In this document: positions 1 to 6,046 of the stretch, one piece after another
How positions within the stretch are numbered: the first letter of the stretch is position 1
Layout: each line of letters opens with the position of its first letter
Assembly: GCA_938003715.1 (NCBI GenBank)
Contig: CALKYK010000498.1
Span: 1 to 7,006, forward strand
Direction: 5' to 3'
Length of the DNA: 7,006 bases
From: an uncultured Gammaproteobacteria bacterium
Lineage (GTDB): Bacteria; Pseudomonadota; Gammaproteobacteria; Steroidobacterales; Woeseiaceae
Notes under the pieces: model-generated
Databases searched by the model: none
Told to the model about the DNA's origin: nothing
Seen by the model: the letters and a program-made list of their open reading frames with translations, nothing else
Made by a program: the position numbers and the translations under genes

Positions 1-266
1 CCTTCGGCTGGCTGGTGGAGCGCGGCCTGCTCACGCCGGGCGACGTGCTGACCGTGTACCAGGCCGGCGAAACCGTGCGCGACCGCTATGCCGGCGGTAC
101 GCTCGGTACGATCTCAAGCCTGTTCGGCGGCGAGCGCGTCACACTGCCGGACGAGGAAGCCGGCACGATCATGGTCTTCAAGGTCTACGACCGGATCGGC
201 TATGCGCTGGTCATGGAAGCCACGAGCGACATTCACGTACTGGACGCCGTGCGCAACCCGTCCTGA
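1..266 (+). CDS. LysM-type peptidoglycan-binding protein, C-terminal part (5' end outside window)
   Basis: An open frame enters from the left edge (first full codon at 3) and ends at TGA 264-266, giving 87 C-terminal residues. The tail reads ...AGTIMVFKVYDRIGYALVMEA... and closes with HVLDAVRNPS. This resembles the C-terminus of the LysM-domain proteins encoded just upstream of dprA in many gammaproteobacteria (for example the Pseudomonas gene between def and dprA), in which a short tail follows phrases like 'GTLMVFRxFDRVSYGLV' and '..VxDxVRNP'. The LysM domain itself would lie N-terminal, outside the window, so peptidoglycan binding is inferred from family and context only. Homologues are exported envelope proteins. 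The GTG at 15 is an internal codon, not a start. An intrinsic terminator follows 28 bp after the stop, so the gene ends its own transcript. Confidence 0.68.
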   Translation, partial: FGWLVERGLLTPGDVLTVYQAGETVRDRYAGGTLGTISSLFGGERVTLPDEEAGTIMVFKVYDRIGYALVMEATSDIHVLDAVRNPS

Positions 267-294
267 CGCCAACGGCACGGGAGCAAACTCCGGG

Positions 295-326
295 AAGGCC
301 GGTCCGTGAGGACCGGCCTTTTCTTT
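295..326 (+). terminator. Strong Rho-independent terminator after the LysM gene
   Basis: A perfect 11-bp inverted repeat, AAGGCCGGTCC (295-305) and GGACCGGCCTT (310-320), is closed by the GNRA-type tetraloop GTGA (306-309). A T-rich tail TTCTTT (321-326) follows. It sits 28 bp after the LysM stop and about 100 bp before dprA, so it separates the two transcripts. Confidence 0.92.
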
Positions 327-387
327 GCCGCATTCTTTGTCGAAATCGCAGGCACAAACGAGGCGCCGGACGGCGAGCCGATGACGA

Positions 388-393
388 TACAAT
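388..393 (+). promoter_or_regulatory. Possible -10 box of the dprA promoter
   Basis: TACAAT (388-393) differs from the sigma-70 -10 consensus by one base. It lies between the upstream terminator and dprA, where a promoter is expected, and would give a leader of about 30 nt. No recognisable -35 is seen 16-18 bp upstream (that stretch reads around GCCGGA), so this is a weak call based on one hexamer and position. Confidence 0.33.
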
Positions 394-415
394 GGCGGCT
401 GGCGAAGTCGTGATC

Positions 416-419
416 GGAG
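416..419 (+). promoter_or_regulatory. Shine-Dalgarno sequence that fixes the dprA start
   Basis: GGAG at 416-419 lies 9 nt before ATG 429. The same reading frame is closed just upstream by TGA 411-413, and no ATG, GTG or TTG lies between that stop and 429. The ribosome site therefore supports 429 as the true start and a genuinely short DprA. The ATG at 392 belongs to another frame. Confidence 0.7.
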
Positions 420-428
420 CTGCCGCGG

Positions 429-1355
429 ATGGCGCAGGTCGACAAGGTCCGCGACCGGCAGCCCCGTCCGGACCCCCAACTCATCGAAAGCGGCGCAGAG
501 GACTTTCCCGAGCTTTTGCGGCGCATCCCCGATCCGCCGACTCTTTTATATGTGTCCGGCAATCCGGACGCGCTGCACATGCCGGCGCTCGCGATCGTCG
601 GCAGTCGCAATCCGACCGAGGGAGGGCGGCGGAACGCCTATGAGTTCGCGCGCCATCTCGGGCGCGCCGGGTTCACGATCGTCAGCGGTCTCGCGCAGGG
701 CATCGACGCCGCCGCACACGAGGGCGCGCTCGATGCCGGCGCCAGTACGATCGCGTTTCTCGGCCACGGCATCGACAGCATCTATCCGCCGCAGAATCGC
801 GAGCTTGCCGCGCGCATCGCCGCGCAGGGTGCGATCTGCACCGAGTTTCCGCCCGGTACCGCACCGCGACGCGAGTACTTCCCGCAGCGCAATCGCCTGA
901 TCAGCGGATTGAGCCTTGGCGTGCTCGTGGTCGAGGCGGCGCGCCGCAGCGGTTCGCTGATAACGGCGCGACTGGCCGGCGAGCAGGGTCGGGAAATATT
1001 CGCGATTCCCGGTTCGATACATAATCCGATGGCGCGAGGATGCCATGCGCTGATTCGCCAGGGTGCGAAACTCGTCGAAAGTGCCGACGACATCGTCAGC
1101 GAGCTCGGGCCGCTCGTTCAACATATCGTTGCCGCACCGGACGAGCGGGAAAGCGATGCGCATCGTGCAACTGCAGTCGATGAGGATTATGCAGCATTGC
1201 TCGAAAAGCTCGCTTTCGATCCGGTAACGGCCGACGAACTCGCGTCCCGCTCCGGATTGACGATCGACCAGGTTTCCTCCATGCTTCTGATCCTGGAGCT
1301 TGAGGGGAAAATCGAGGCCCAGCCGGGCGGCCGTTACTCAAGACTTGACGCATAA
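429..1355 (+). CDS. dprA: DprA/Smf DNA-processing protein, short form without N-terminal SAM domain
   Basis: A 308-residue DprA. In naturally transformable bacteria DprA binds incoming single-stranded DNA in the cytoplasm and loads RecA; many non-competent bacteria also keep it. The Rossmann-like core is complete: GSRNP at 58-62, SGLAQGID at 86-93, GHGID at 112-116, EFPPGTAP at 139-146, FPQRNRLISGLS at 151-162 and SGSLITA at 174-180. A winged-helix (DprA C-terminal) domain follows at about 254-305. Proteobacterial DprA usually has 60-80 more residues at the N-terminus (SAM/HhH-like domain plus linker). Here the protein starts about 25 residues before the 'DFPELLRRIPDPP' segment, and none of the upstream frames encodes the missing part. 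The start is supported by GGAG 9 nt upstream and an in-frame stop at 411. smg follows after 33 bp, so the two are probably co-transcribed. The family call is secure; function in uptake in this organism is unknown. Confidence 0.95.
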   Translation: MAQVDKVRDRQPRPDPQLIESGAEDFPELLRRIPDPPTLLYVSGNPDALHMPALAIVGSRNPTEGGRRNAYEFARHLGRAGFTIVSGLAQGIDAAAHEGALDAGASTIAFLGHGIDSIYPPQNRELAARIAAQGAICTEFPPGTAPRREYFPQRNRLISGLSLGVLVVEAARRSGSLITARLAGEQGREIFAIPGSIHNPMARGCHALIRQGAKLVESADDIVSELGPLVQHIVAAPDERESDAHRATAVDEDYAALLEKLAFDPVTADELASRSGLTIDQVSSMLLILELEGKIEAQPGGRYSRLDA

Positions 1356-1388
1356 CAGGATCTGGGCCAGCGAGGAGACGCTCCAGGC

Positions 1389-1865
1389 ATGAAGGAAAAC
1401 GTTCTCGACGTGCTGATGTACCTGTTCGAGACCTACATCGACGCGGACGAGGAACCCGAACCGGACCAGAATGAACTGCGGGACGAGCTCTCCCGCGCCG
1501 GATTCGGCGACGCCGAAATCGATCGCGCGCTGGACTGGCTCGACGGCCTGACAGACAACCACGACGCCTTCAACTACCACCCGCAAACCGCGCACGGCAC
1601 GCGCATCTACAACGATTTCGAAACCGAACGCCTCGATTCGGGCTGCCGCGGTTTCATTACCTACCTGGAACAGATCGGCATCCTGACGCCGACCCAACGC
1701 GAGATCCTGATCGACCGTTTGCTGGCGCTCGACAGCCCCGACATCGACGTCGAGCAGATCAAGTGGGTGGTGCTGATGGTGCTCTTCAGCCAGCCCGGCC
1801 AGGAACTCGCCTACGCGCGCATGGAAGACCTCGTTTTCGACGAAGGAGACAGCGCACTGCACTGA
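1389..1865 (+). CDS. smg: Smg family protein (DUF494)
   Basis: A 158-residue acidic protein, close to the 157 residues of E. coli Smg. It opens with MKENVLDVLMYLFETYI, the typical start of the family, and has the helical C-terminal stretch QIKWVVLMVLFSQPGQE (about 129-145). No signal peptide, transmembrane segment or catalytic motif is visible. The family has no established biochemical role; it is known for its position next to dprA in gamma- and betaproteobacteria. GAGGAGA at 1372-1378 serves as ribosome-binding site, about 11 nt before ATG. The gene follows dprA by 33 bp with no terminator between, which suggests a dprA-smg transcript ending at the hairpin at 1958-1982. Confidence 0.95.
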   Translation: MKENVLDVLMYLFETYIDADEEPEPDQNELRDELSRAGFGDAEIDRALDWLDGLTDNHDAFNYHPQTAHGTRIYNDFETERLDSGCRGFITYLEQIGILTPTQREILIDRLLALDSPDIDVEQIKWVVLMVLFSQPGQELAYARMEDLVFDEGDSALH

Positions 1866-1928
1866 TCTGCAGCGGGAATCGTTTCGTGACGGAGCGCATA
1901 TTTTGCGCGTTTCGCGATTTGCTCTATC

Positions 1929-1955
1929 TTGACACGTCGTTCCTAACCCTGTAAT
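1929..1955 (+). promoter_or_regulatory. Candidate sigma-70 promoter for topA-tsaC-hemF
   Basis: A perfect -35 consensus TTGACA (1929-1934) stands in an AT-richer pocket of an otherwise GC-rich window. TGTAAT (1950-1955) is one mismatch from the -10 consensus, but the spacer is 15 bp, two shorter than optimal. Transcription would begin near 1961-1963, leaving a leader of about 70 nt before topA. That start falls inside the left arm of the terminator at 1958-1982. A second, weaker pair (TTGCGC 1903-1908 with TATCTT 1925-1930) cannot be excluded. Confidence 0.5.
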
Positions 1956-1957
1956 TG

Positions 1958-1982
1958 AACCGCGGCATTGCCCGCGGTTTTT
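1958..1982 (+). terminator. Rho-independent terminator between smg and topA
   Basis: An 8-bp GC-rich stem, AACCGCGG (1958-1965) with CCGCGGTT (1972-1979), has a 6-nt loop CATTGC and a run of five T (1978-1982). It lies about 95 bp after the smg stop and 50 bp before the topA start. The simplest role is ending the dprA-smg transcript. If a promoter further upstream drives topA, it could instead act as a leader attenuator. Confidence 0.8.
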
Positions 1983-2031
1983 ACGTTCAGGCGCCCCCTA
2001 CCCCTAAAAATTCGAGGATCCGAAAGGCGGA

Positions 2032-4479
2032 ATGTCCAAGAATCTCGTCATCGTCGAGTCTCCTGCCAAAGCAAAAACGATTGGCAAGTACCTCGGCAAG
2101 GACTTCGACGTCATGGCCTCCTACGGTCACGTCCGCGACCTCGTGCCCAAGGAAGGTGCGGTCGATCCCGCGCAGGGTTTTTCGATGAAGTACCAGGTCA
2201 TCGAAAGAAACGAAAAGCATGTCAAATCGATCATCAAGGCGCTGAAGAAGGCCGAGGCGCTGTATCTCGCAACCGACCCGGATCGCGAGGGCGAGGCGAT
2301 CTCCTGGCACCTGACCGAATTGCTGAAGGAACGCGACGCGCTGGATGACAAGCCCGTGTATCGCGTCGTTTTCCACGAGATCACGCGCGAAGCGATTCGC
2401 GAGGCAATCGAGAGCCCACGCGACATTTCCAGCGAGCTGGTGAGCGCACAACAGGCACGGCGTGCGCTCGACTACCTGGTCGGCTTCAACCTGTCGCCGC
2501 TGTTGTGGAAGAAAGTACAGCGGGGCCTGTCGGCGGGCCGCGTGCAAAGCCCGGCGCTACGCATGATTGTCGAGCGCGAACTGGAAATCGAGGCGTTCAA
2601 GCCGCGCGAGTACTGGACGATCGAAGCCGACGTCAGCAAGGACGAGCAGCCATTCGTCTCGCGCCTGGTTCGCTATCGCAGCGAAAAGGTCGAACAGTTC
2701 AGTTTCGGTAACGAGGACGCGGCGCGCGAGGTCGAACGCACGATACTCGAGGCCGCCGACGGCCGCCTGACGACCGTCAAGGTCGACAAGAAACAGCGCC
2801 GGCGCAATCCTGCGGCACCGTTCACGACCTCGACCCTGCAGCAGGAAGCGTCGCGCAAGCTCGGTTTCAACACGCAGTGGACGATGCGCGTCGCGCAGCG
2901 CCTGTACGAAGGCATCGAATTGCCCGACGAGGGCAACGTCGGTCTGATCAGCTACATGCGCACCGACTCGGTGACGCTGGCCGAATCCGCGGTGGCGGAA
3001 ATTCGCGAGGTCATCCGCGACCGCTACGGGGCGGAGAACGTGCCCGGCGACCCGCGCGCGTTCAAGACCAAGGCCAAGAATGCGCAGGAAGCCCACGAGG
3101 CGATACGTCCGACCTCCGTCGCGCGCACGCCGGAATCGCTGAAAGGCAAGCTGGACAAGGACCAGCTGCGCCTCTACACGCTGATCTGGCAGCGCACGAT
3201 GGCCTGCCAGATGACACCGGCCGTCTTCGACACGGTCGCGCTCGAGTTCGCACCGGGCGAGACCACGCCCGAGGCCGCGGACGACCAGCACCGTTTCCGC
3301 GCCAACGGCTCGGTACTGGTCGAGCCGGGCTTCATGACCGTCTACCAGGAAGGCCGTGACGATACCCAGGACGACGACGGCGATCGCCTGCTGCCGGAGA
3401 TCGCGGTCGGCGACGTCATCAGCCTGGACAAGCTGCGCCCGGAGCAGCACTTCACCGAGCCGCCGCCGCGCTACTCCGAGGCGAGCCTCGTCAAGGCGCT
3501 CGAGGAATACGGCATCGGCCGCCCGTCGACCTACGCCAGCATCATCGCGACGCTGAAGAACCGTGAATACGTCGAGATGGACGGCAAGCGCTTCATTCCG
3601 ACCGACATCGGCCGCATCGTCAACGGTTTCCTGACCGAGCACTTCACACAGTATGTCGATTACGATTTCACCGCCAGACTCGAAGACGATCTCGACGCCA
3701 TATCGCTCGGCGACCAGGATCTCGTTCCGCTGCTCGAGGGATTCTGGAAACCGTTTTCGGACCTCGTCGAGGAGAAAGAGCAGAGCGTGACCCGCGAGCA
3801 GGTCGCCCAGGCGCGTGAACTCGGTACCGATCCGAAAAGTGGCAAGCCGGTCACGGTGCGCATGGGTCGCTACGGCCCCTTCGTGCAGATCGGTACCAAG
3901 GACGACGAGGAGAAACCGAAGTTCGCGGGCCTGCGCCCCGGGCAGAAGATGAACGAGATCGAGCTCGAGGACGCGCTCGAGCTGTTCAAGTTGCCGCGAA
4001 AGCTCGGCAAGACGCCCGACGGCAAGTCGGTGTCGGCGAGCATCGGTCGTTTCGGTCCGTACGTGCGCTACGGGGACAAGTACGTGTCTATTCGCGGCGA
4101 CGACGATCCGTACACGATCGAGCTTCCGCGCGCGCTCGAGCTGATCGAGGCGAAGAAGAAAGCGGATGCTGAACGCATCATCCAGGACTTCGAGGACGAA
4201 GGTATCCAGGTTCTGAATGGTCGCTACGGGCCGTACGTGACTGACAAGTCGAAGAACGCCCGAGTGCCGAAGGATCGCGACCCGAAATCTCTGACGCTCG
4301 ATGAATGTCGCGAACTGCTTGCCGCCGCGCCGGCGCGGGGCAGGCGCGGCAAGAAAAAGGCGACGAAAAAAGCCGCGAAAAAAGCCGCTGCGAAAAAGCC
4401 GGCGAAAAAGAAGTCGGCCAGGAAAAAGAAAAAGGCGAAAAAAGCCGGCAAGAAACCGGCCGAGCCAAGCGAAGCCTGA
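2032..4479 (+). CDS. topA: DNA topoisomerase I (type IA), zinc-ribbon-free with lysine-rich tail
   Basis: An 815-residue type IA topoisomerase that relaxes negative supercoils through a transient 5'-phosphotyrosine link. The Toprim domain starts with VIVESPAKAKTI (residues 6-17; Glu9 equals catalytic Glu9 of E. coli) and contains DPDREGE at 82-88, the acidic metal-binding triad. The active-site segment is YMRTDS at 308-313, so Tyr308 is the nucleophile and Arg310 its partner. The core continues through GIGRPSTYASII (494-505). The C-terminus has three topoisomerase C-terminal repeats, marked by GRYGPFVQIG (612-621), GRFGPYVRYG (672-681) and GRYGPYVTD (730-738), then the basic tail. Only two cysteines exist (392 and 759), so the C4 zinc ribbons of E. 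coli TopA (865 residues) are absent. ATG 2032 is preceded by AAAGG at 2023-2027, close to the start, and GAGGA at 2014-2018, further upstream. It is probably the first gene of a unit with tsaC and hemF. Confidence 0.98.
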   Translation: MSKNLVIVESPAKAKTIGKYLGKDFDVMASYGHVRDLVPKEGAVDPAQGFSMKYQVIERNEKHVKSIIKALKKAEALYLATDPDREGEAISWHLTELLKERDALDDKPVYRVVFHEITREAIREAIESPRDISSELVSAQQARRALDYLVGFNLSPLLWKKVQRGLSAGRVQSPALRMIVERELEIEAFKPREYWTIEADVSKDEQPFVSRLVRYRSEKVEQFSFGNEDAAREVERTILEAADGRLTTVKVDKKQRRRNPAAPFTTSTLQQEASRKLGFNTQWTMRVAQRLYEGIELPDEGNVGLISYMRTDSVTLAESAVAEIREVIRDRYGAENVPGDPRAFKTKAKNAQEAHEAIRPTSVARTPESLKGKLDKDQLRLYTLIWQRTMACQMTPAVFDTVALEFAPGETTPEAADDQHRFRANGSVLVEPGFMTVYQEGRDDTQDDDGDRLLPEIAVGDVISLDKLRPEQHFTEPPPRYSEASLVKALEEYGIGRPSTYASIIATLKNREYVEMDGKRFIPTDIGRIVNGFLTEHFTQYVDYDFTARLEDDLDAISLGDQDLVPLLEGFWKPFSDLVEEKEQSVTREQVAQARELGTDPKSGKPVTVRMGRYGPFVQIGTKDDEEKPKFAGLRPGQKMNEIELEDALELFKLPRKLGKTPDGKSVSASIGRFGPYVRYGDKYVSIRGDDDPYTIELPRALELIEAKKKADAERIIQDFEDEGIQVLNGRYGPYVTDKSKNARVPKDRDPKSLTLDECRELLAAAPARGRRGKKKATKKAAKKAAAKKPAKKKSARKKKKAKKAGKKPAEPSEA
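4342..4455 (+). other. Sequence encoding the lysine/alanine-rich TopA tail
   Basis: Codons for residues 771-808 of TopA form a low-complexity tract of AAA/AAG and GCx codons: 20 of 38 residues are Lys and 3 are Arg, in KKA/AKK-type units resembling histone H1-like tails. On the DNA this appears as repeated GAAAAA/GCGAAAAA strings. Such tails are known on zinc-less TopA of other lineages (actinobacteria, some proteobacteria), where they help strand binding and processivity; the same role is inferred here. Because of the repeats the length probably varies between strains. Confidence 0.85.
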
Positions 4480-4488
4480 ACCGTCGCC

Positions 4489-5043
4489 GTGACCGTGCCG
4501 CTGCACATACGCCGGGCCGCCAGGGTTCTGGACGACGGCGGCGTCATCGCTTATCCGACAGAGGGCGTTTATGGCCTGGGCTGCCTGCCGGACGACTACG
4601 CCGCGGTGACCCGCATCCTCGAGAGCAAGGGCCGCGATCCCGACAAGGGCCTGGTCGTCATCGCCGCGGCGCTCGCGCAGGTCGATGACTGGATCGAACT
4701 GCCGCCGAATCCGCCCGACCTCTCGTCGAGCATCGACAAACCGGTCACCTGGATACTGCCGGCGACGGACGCAGTGCCGTGGTGGATACGCGGCGAGCAC
4801 GCCGGCGTCGCAGTGCGCCTGACCTCGCATCCGGTGGCGAAAGCGCTGTGCGAGGCAGCCGGCTCGCCGCTCGTATCGACCAGCGCCAACGTCTCGGGAC
4901 ACCCGCCCGCGCGCAACCCATATATATTGCGGCGGCAGTTTTCGCGGCTGGTAGACTGCATCGTGCCCGGGCGCTGCGGCCCGGCCGGCAGCGCATCGGA
5001 GATTCGCGATCTCGTGAGCGGCAAGGTACTGCGACCGGCATGA
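4489..5043 (+). CDS. tsaC: TsaC, threonylcarbamoyl-AMP synthase (YrdC domain)
   Basis: A 184-residue single-domain YrdC protein (E. coli TsaC has 190), lacking the extra C-terminal domain of Sua5. It makes threonylcarbamoyl-AMP from threonine, bicarbonate and ATP in the cytoplasm, the first step of t6A37 modification of tRNAs reading ANN codons; TsaB, TsaD and TsaE complete the reaction elsewhere. Visible family motifs: YPTEGVYGLGC (22-32), KGRDPDKGL (47-55), PVTWILPA (85-92), VAVRLTSHP (107-115), STSANVSG (130-137) and SEIRDLVSGKVLRP (170-183). The best start is GTG 4489, 9 bp after the topA stop; GTG 4495 is possible. No clear Shine-Dalgarno is seen, so translation is probably coupled to topA. 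The stop overlaps the hemF start by 4 bp. Confidence 0.95.
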   Translation: MTVPLHIRRAARVLDDGGVIAYPTEGVYGLGCLPDDYAAVTRILESKGRDPDKGLVVIAAALAQVDDWIELPPNPPDLSSSIDKPVTWILPATDAVPWWIRGEHAGVAVRLTSHPVAKALCEAAGSPLVSTSANVSGHPPARNPYILRRQFSRLVDCIVPGRCGPAGSASEIRDLVSGKVLRPA

Positions 5044-5957
5044 GTGACATCGACACAGGCCGGGTCGAGGGCTTCCTGCGCGCGCTGCAGCTCAGGATCT
5101 GCGCGTCACTGGAAGACGTCGACGGCAAGGCGCGCTTCAGCGAGGACCGCTGGGAGCGGGAAGGCGGCGGCGGCGGGACGAGCCGGGTCCTGTCCGACGG
5201 CAAGGTATTCGAACAGGCAGGCGTGGGCTTTTCGCACGTGTTCGGCGACGCGATGCCGCCATCGGCGACCAGGAGCCGTCCGGAACTTGCCGGCAAGAGC
5301 TTCCAGGCCATGGGCGTGTCGCTGGTCCTGCATCCGCAAAACCCCTACGTGCCGACGACGCACGCGAATTTCCGCTTTTTTTCGACCGACAGCGACGACG
5401 AAGAGCCGGTGTGGTGGTTCGGCGGTGGCTTCGACCTGACGCCTTTCTACCCGTTTCTCGACGACGTCGTGCACTGGCATTCGACGGCGAAGGACGCCTG
5501 CGATGCTTTCGGCGAGGACGTGTACGCCCGTTACAAGGCGTGGTGCGATGAATACTTCTATCTCAAACACCGGAACGAGACGCGCGGCGTCGGCGGCCTT
5601 TTCTTCGACGACCTGAACGAGTTTGGTTTTGCGAAGTCTTTCGAATTCACACAGCGCGTCGCGGATGCCTTCCTGCCCGCCTACCTGCCGATCGTGGCGA
5701 AACGCAAGCAGCACAAGTTCGGCACCCGGCAGCGCGAGTTTCAGCTGTATCGCCGTGGCCGTTACGTCGAGTTCAACCTGATCTACGATCGCGGCACGCT
5801 GTTCGGCCTGCAGTCCGGCGGCCGCACCGAATCGATCCTGATGTCGTTGCCGCCACGGGTGCGCTGGGCGTACAACTGGCGGCCCGAGCCCGGGTCGCCC
5901 GAGGCCGACCTGTACGACAACTACCTCCGCCCGCGCGACTGGCTGGGCGCCGACTGA
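5040..5957 (+). CDS. hemF: HemF, oxygen-dependent coproporphyrinogen III oxidase
   Basis: A 305-residue HemF (E. coli 299), a soluble homodimeric enzyme that oxidatively decarboxylates coproporphyrinogen III to protoporphyrinogen IX using O2, in haem synthesis. Recognised segments: GGGGGTSRVL (42-51), HPQNPYVPTTHANFRFF (98-114), GGGFDLTPFYPF (128-139), FFDDLNEFG (188-196) and the signature RGRYVEFNLIYDRGTLFGLQ (239-258). The four histidines conserved in the family align as His98, His108, His147 and His177. ATG 5040 is chosen because it overlaps the tsaC stop as ATGA, giving family length; the same frame stays open back to GTG 4779, but that extension lies inside tsaC and has no HemF similarity. 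The Shine-Dalgarno is weak (AAGG at 5023-5026), consistent with coupling to tsaC. No oxygen-independent HemN is in the window. Confidence 0.97.
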   Translation: MSDIDTGRVEGFLRALQLRICASLEDVDGKARFSEDRWEREGGGGGTSRVLSDGKVFEQAGVGFSHVFGDAMPPSATRSRPELAGKSFQAMGVSLVLHPQNPYVPTTHANFRFFSTDSDDEEPVWWFGGGFDLTPFYPFLDDVVHWHSTAKDACDAFGEDVYARYKAWCDEYFYLKHRNETRGVGGLFFDDLNEFGFAKSFEFTQRVADAFLPAYLPIVAKRKQHKFGTRQREFQLYRRGRYVEFNLIYDRGTLFGLQSGGRTESILMSLPPRVRWAYNWRPEPGSPEADLYDNYLRPRDWLGAD

Positions 5958-5964
5958 GAAATCC

Positions 5965-5976
5965 TCGCGGCCGCGA
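5965..5976. repeat. 12-bp perfect palindrome downstream of hemF
   Basis: TCGCGGCCGCGA is self-complementary and flanked by two copies of GAAATCC (5958-5964 and 5975-5981), the second overlapping the palindrome edge. It has no T-run, so it is not an intrinsic terminator. It could be a protein-binding site or chance in GC-rich DNA. Confidence 0.35.
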
Positions 5977-5993
5977 AATCCCGAACCTAACCA

Positions 5994-6014
5994 AGGGCTT
6001 GCGCCCTCATTCTT
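5994..6014 (+). terminator. Weak hairpin that may end the topA-tsaC-hemF transcript
   Basis: AGGGC (5994-5998) pairs with GCCCT (6003-6007) around a TTGC loop, followed by the T-poor tail CATTCTT. Five base pairs and a broken U-tract make termination doubtful. It is the best candidate in the 89 bp between hemF and the next gene. Confidence 0.25.
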
Positions 6015-6046
6015 GCCCGGATTCGACAGCGCCGGGATCAGCAGGC

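Noticed and set aside
392..643. An 83-codon frame starting at ATG 392 as the missing DprA N-terminus
   Set aside because: It is in a different frame from dprA, is Ala/Arg/Pro-rich and overlaps conserved dprA codons; it has no SAM-like features.
1894..1908. Hairpin GCGCA-TATTT-TGCGC after smg
   Set aside because: Only 5 bp with no T-run; the hairpin at 1958-1982 is a far better terminator.
1763..2348. Small plus-strand frames at 1763-1954, 1955-2188 and 1968-2348
   Set aside because: They straddle the smg end, the promoter/terminator gap and the topA start in other frames; no ribosome site or protein-like composition supports them.
2557..4902. A 781-codon open frame on the minus strand opposite topA and tsaC
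   Set aside because: It is antisense to two well-recognised genes, is Arg/Leu/Val-rich without domain motifs, and is the usual mirror frame of GC-rich codon bias.
4779..5039. N-terminal extension of hemF back to GTG 4779
   Set aside because: The extra 87 residues lie wholly within tsaC in another frame and have no HemF similarity; ATG 5040 gives the normal family length.
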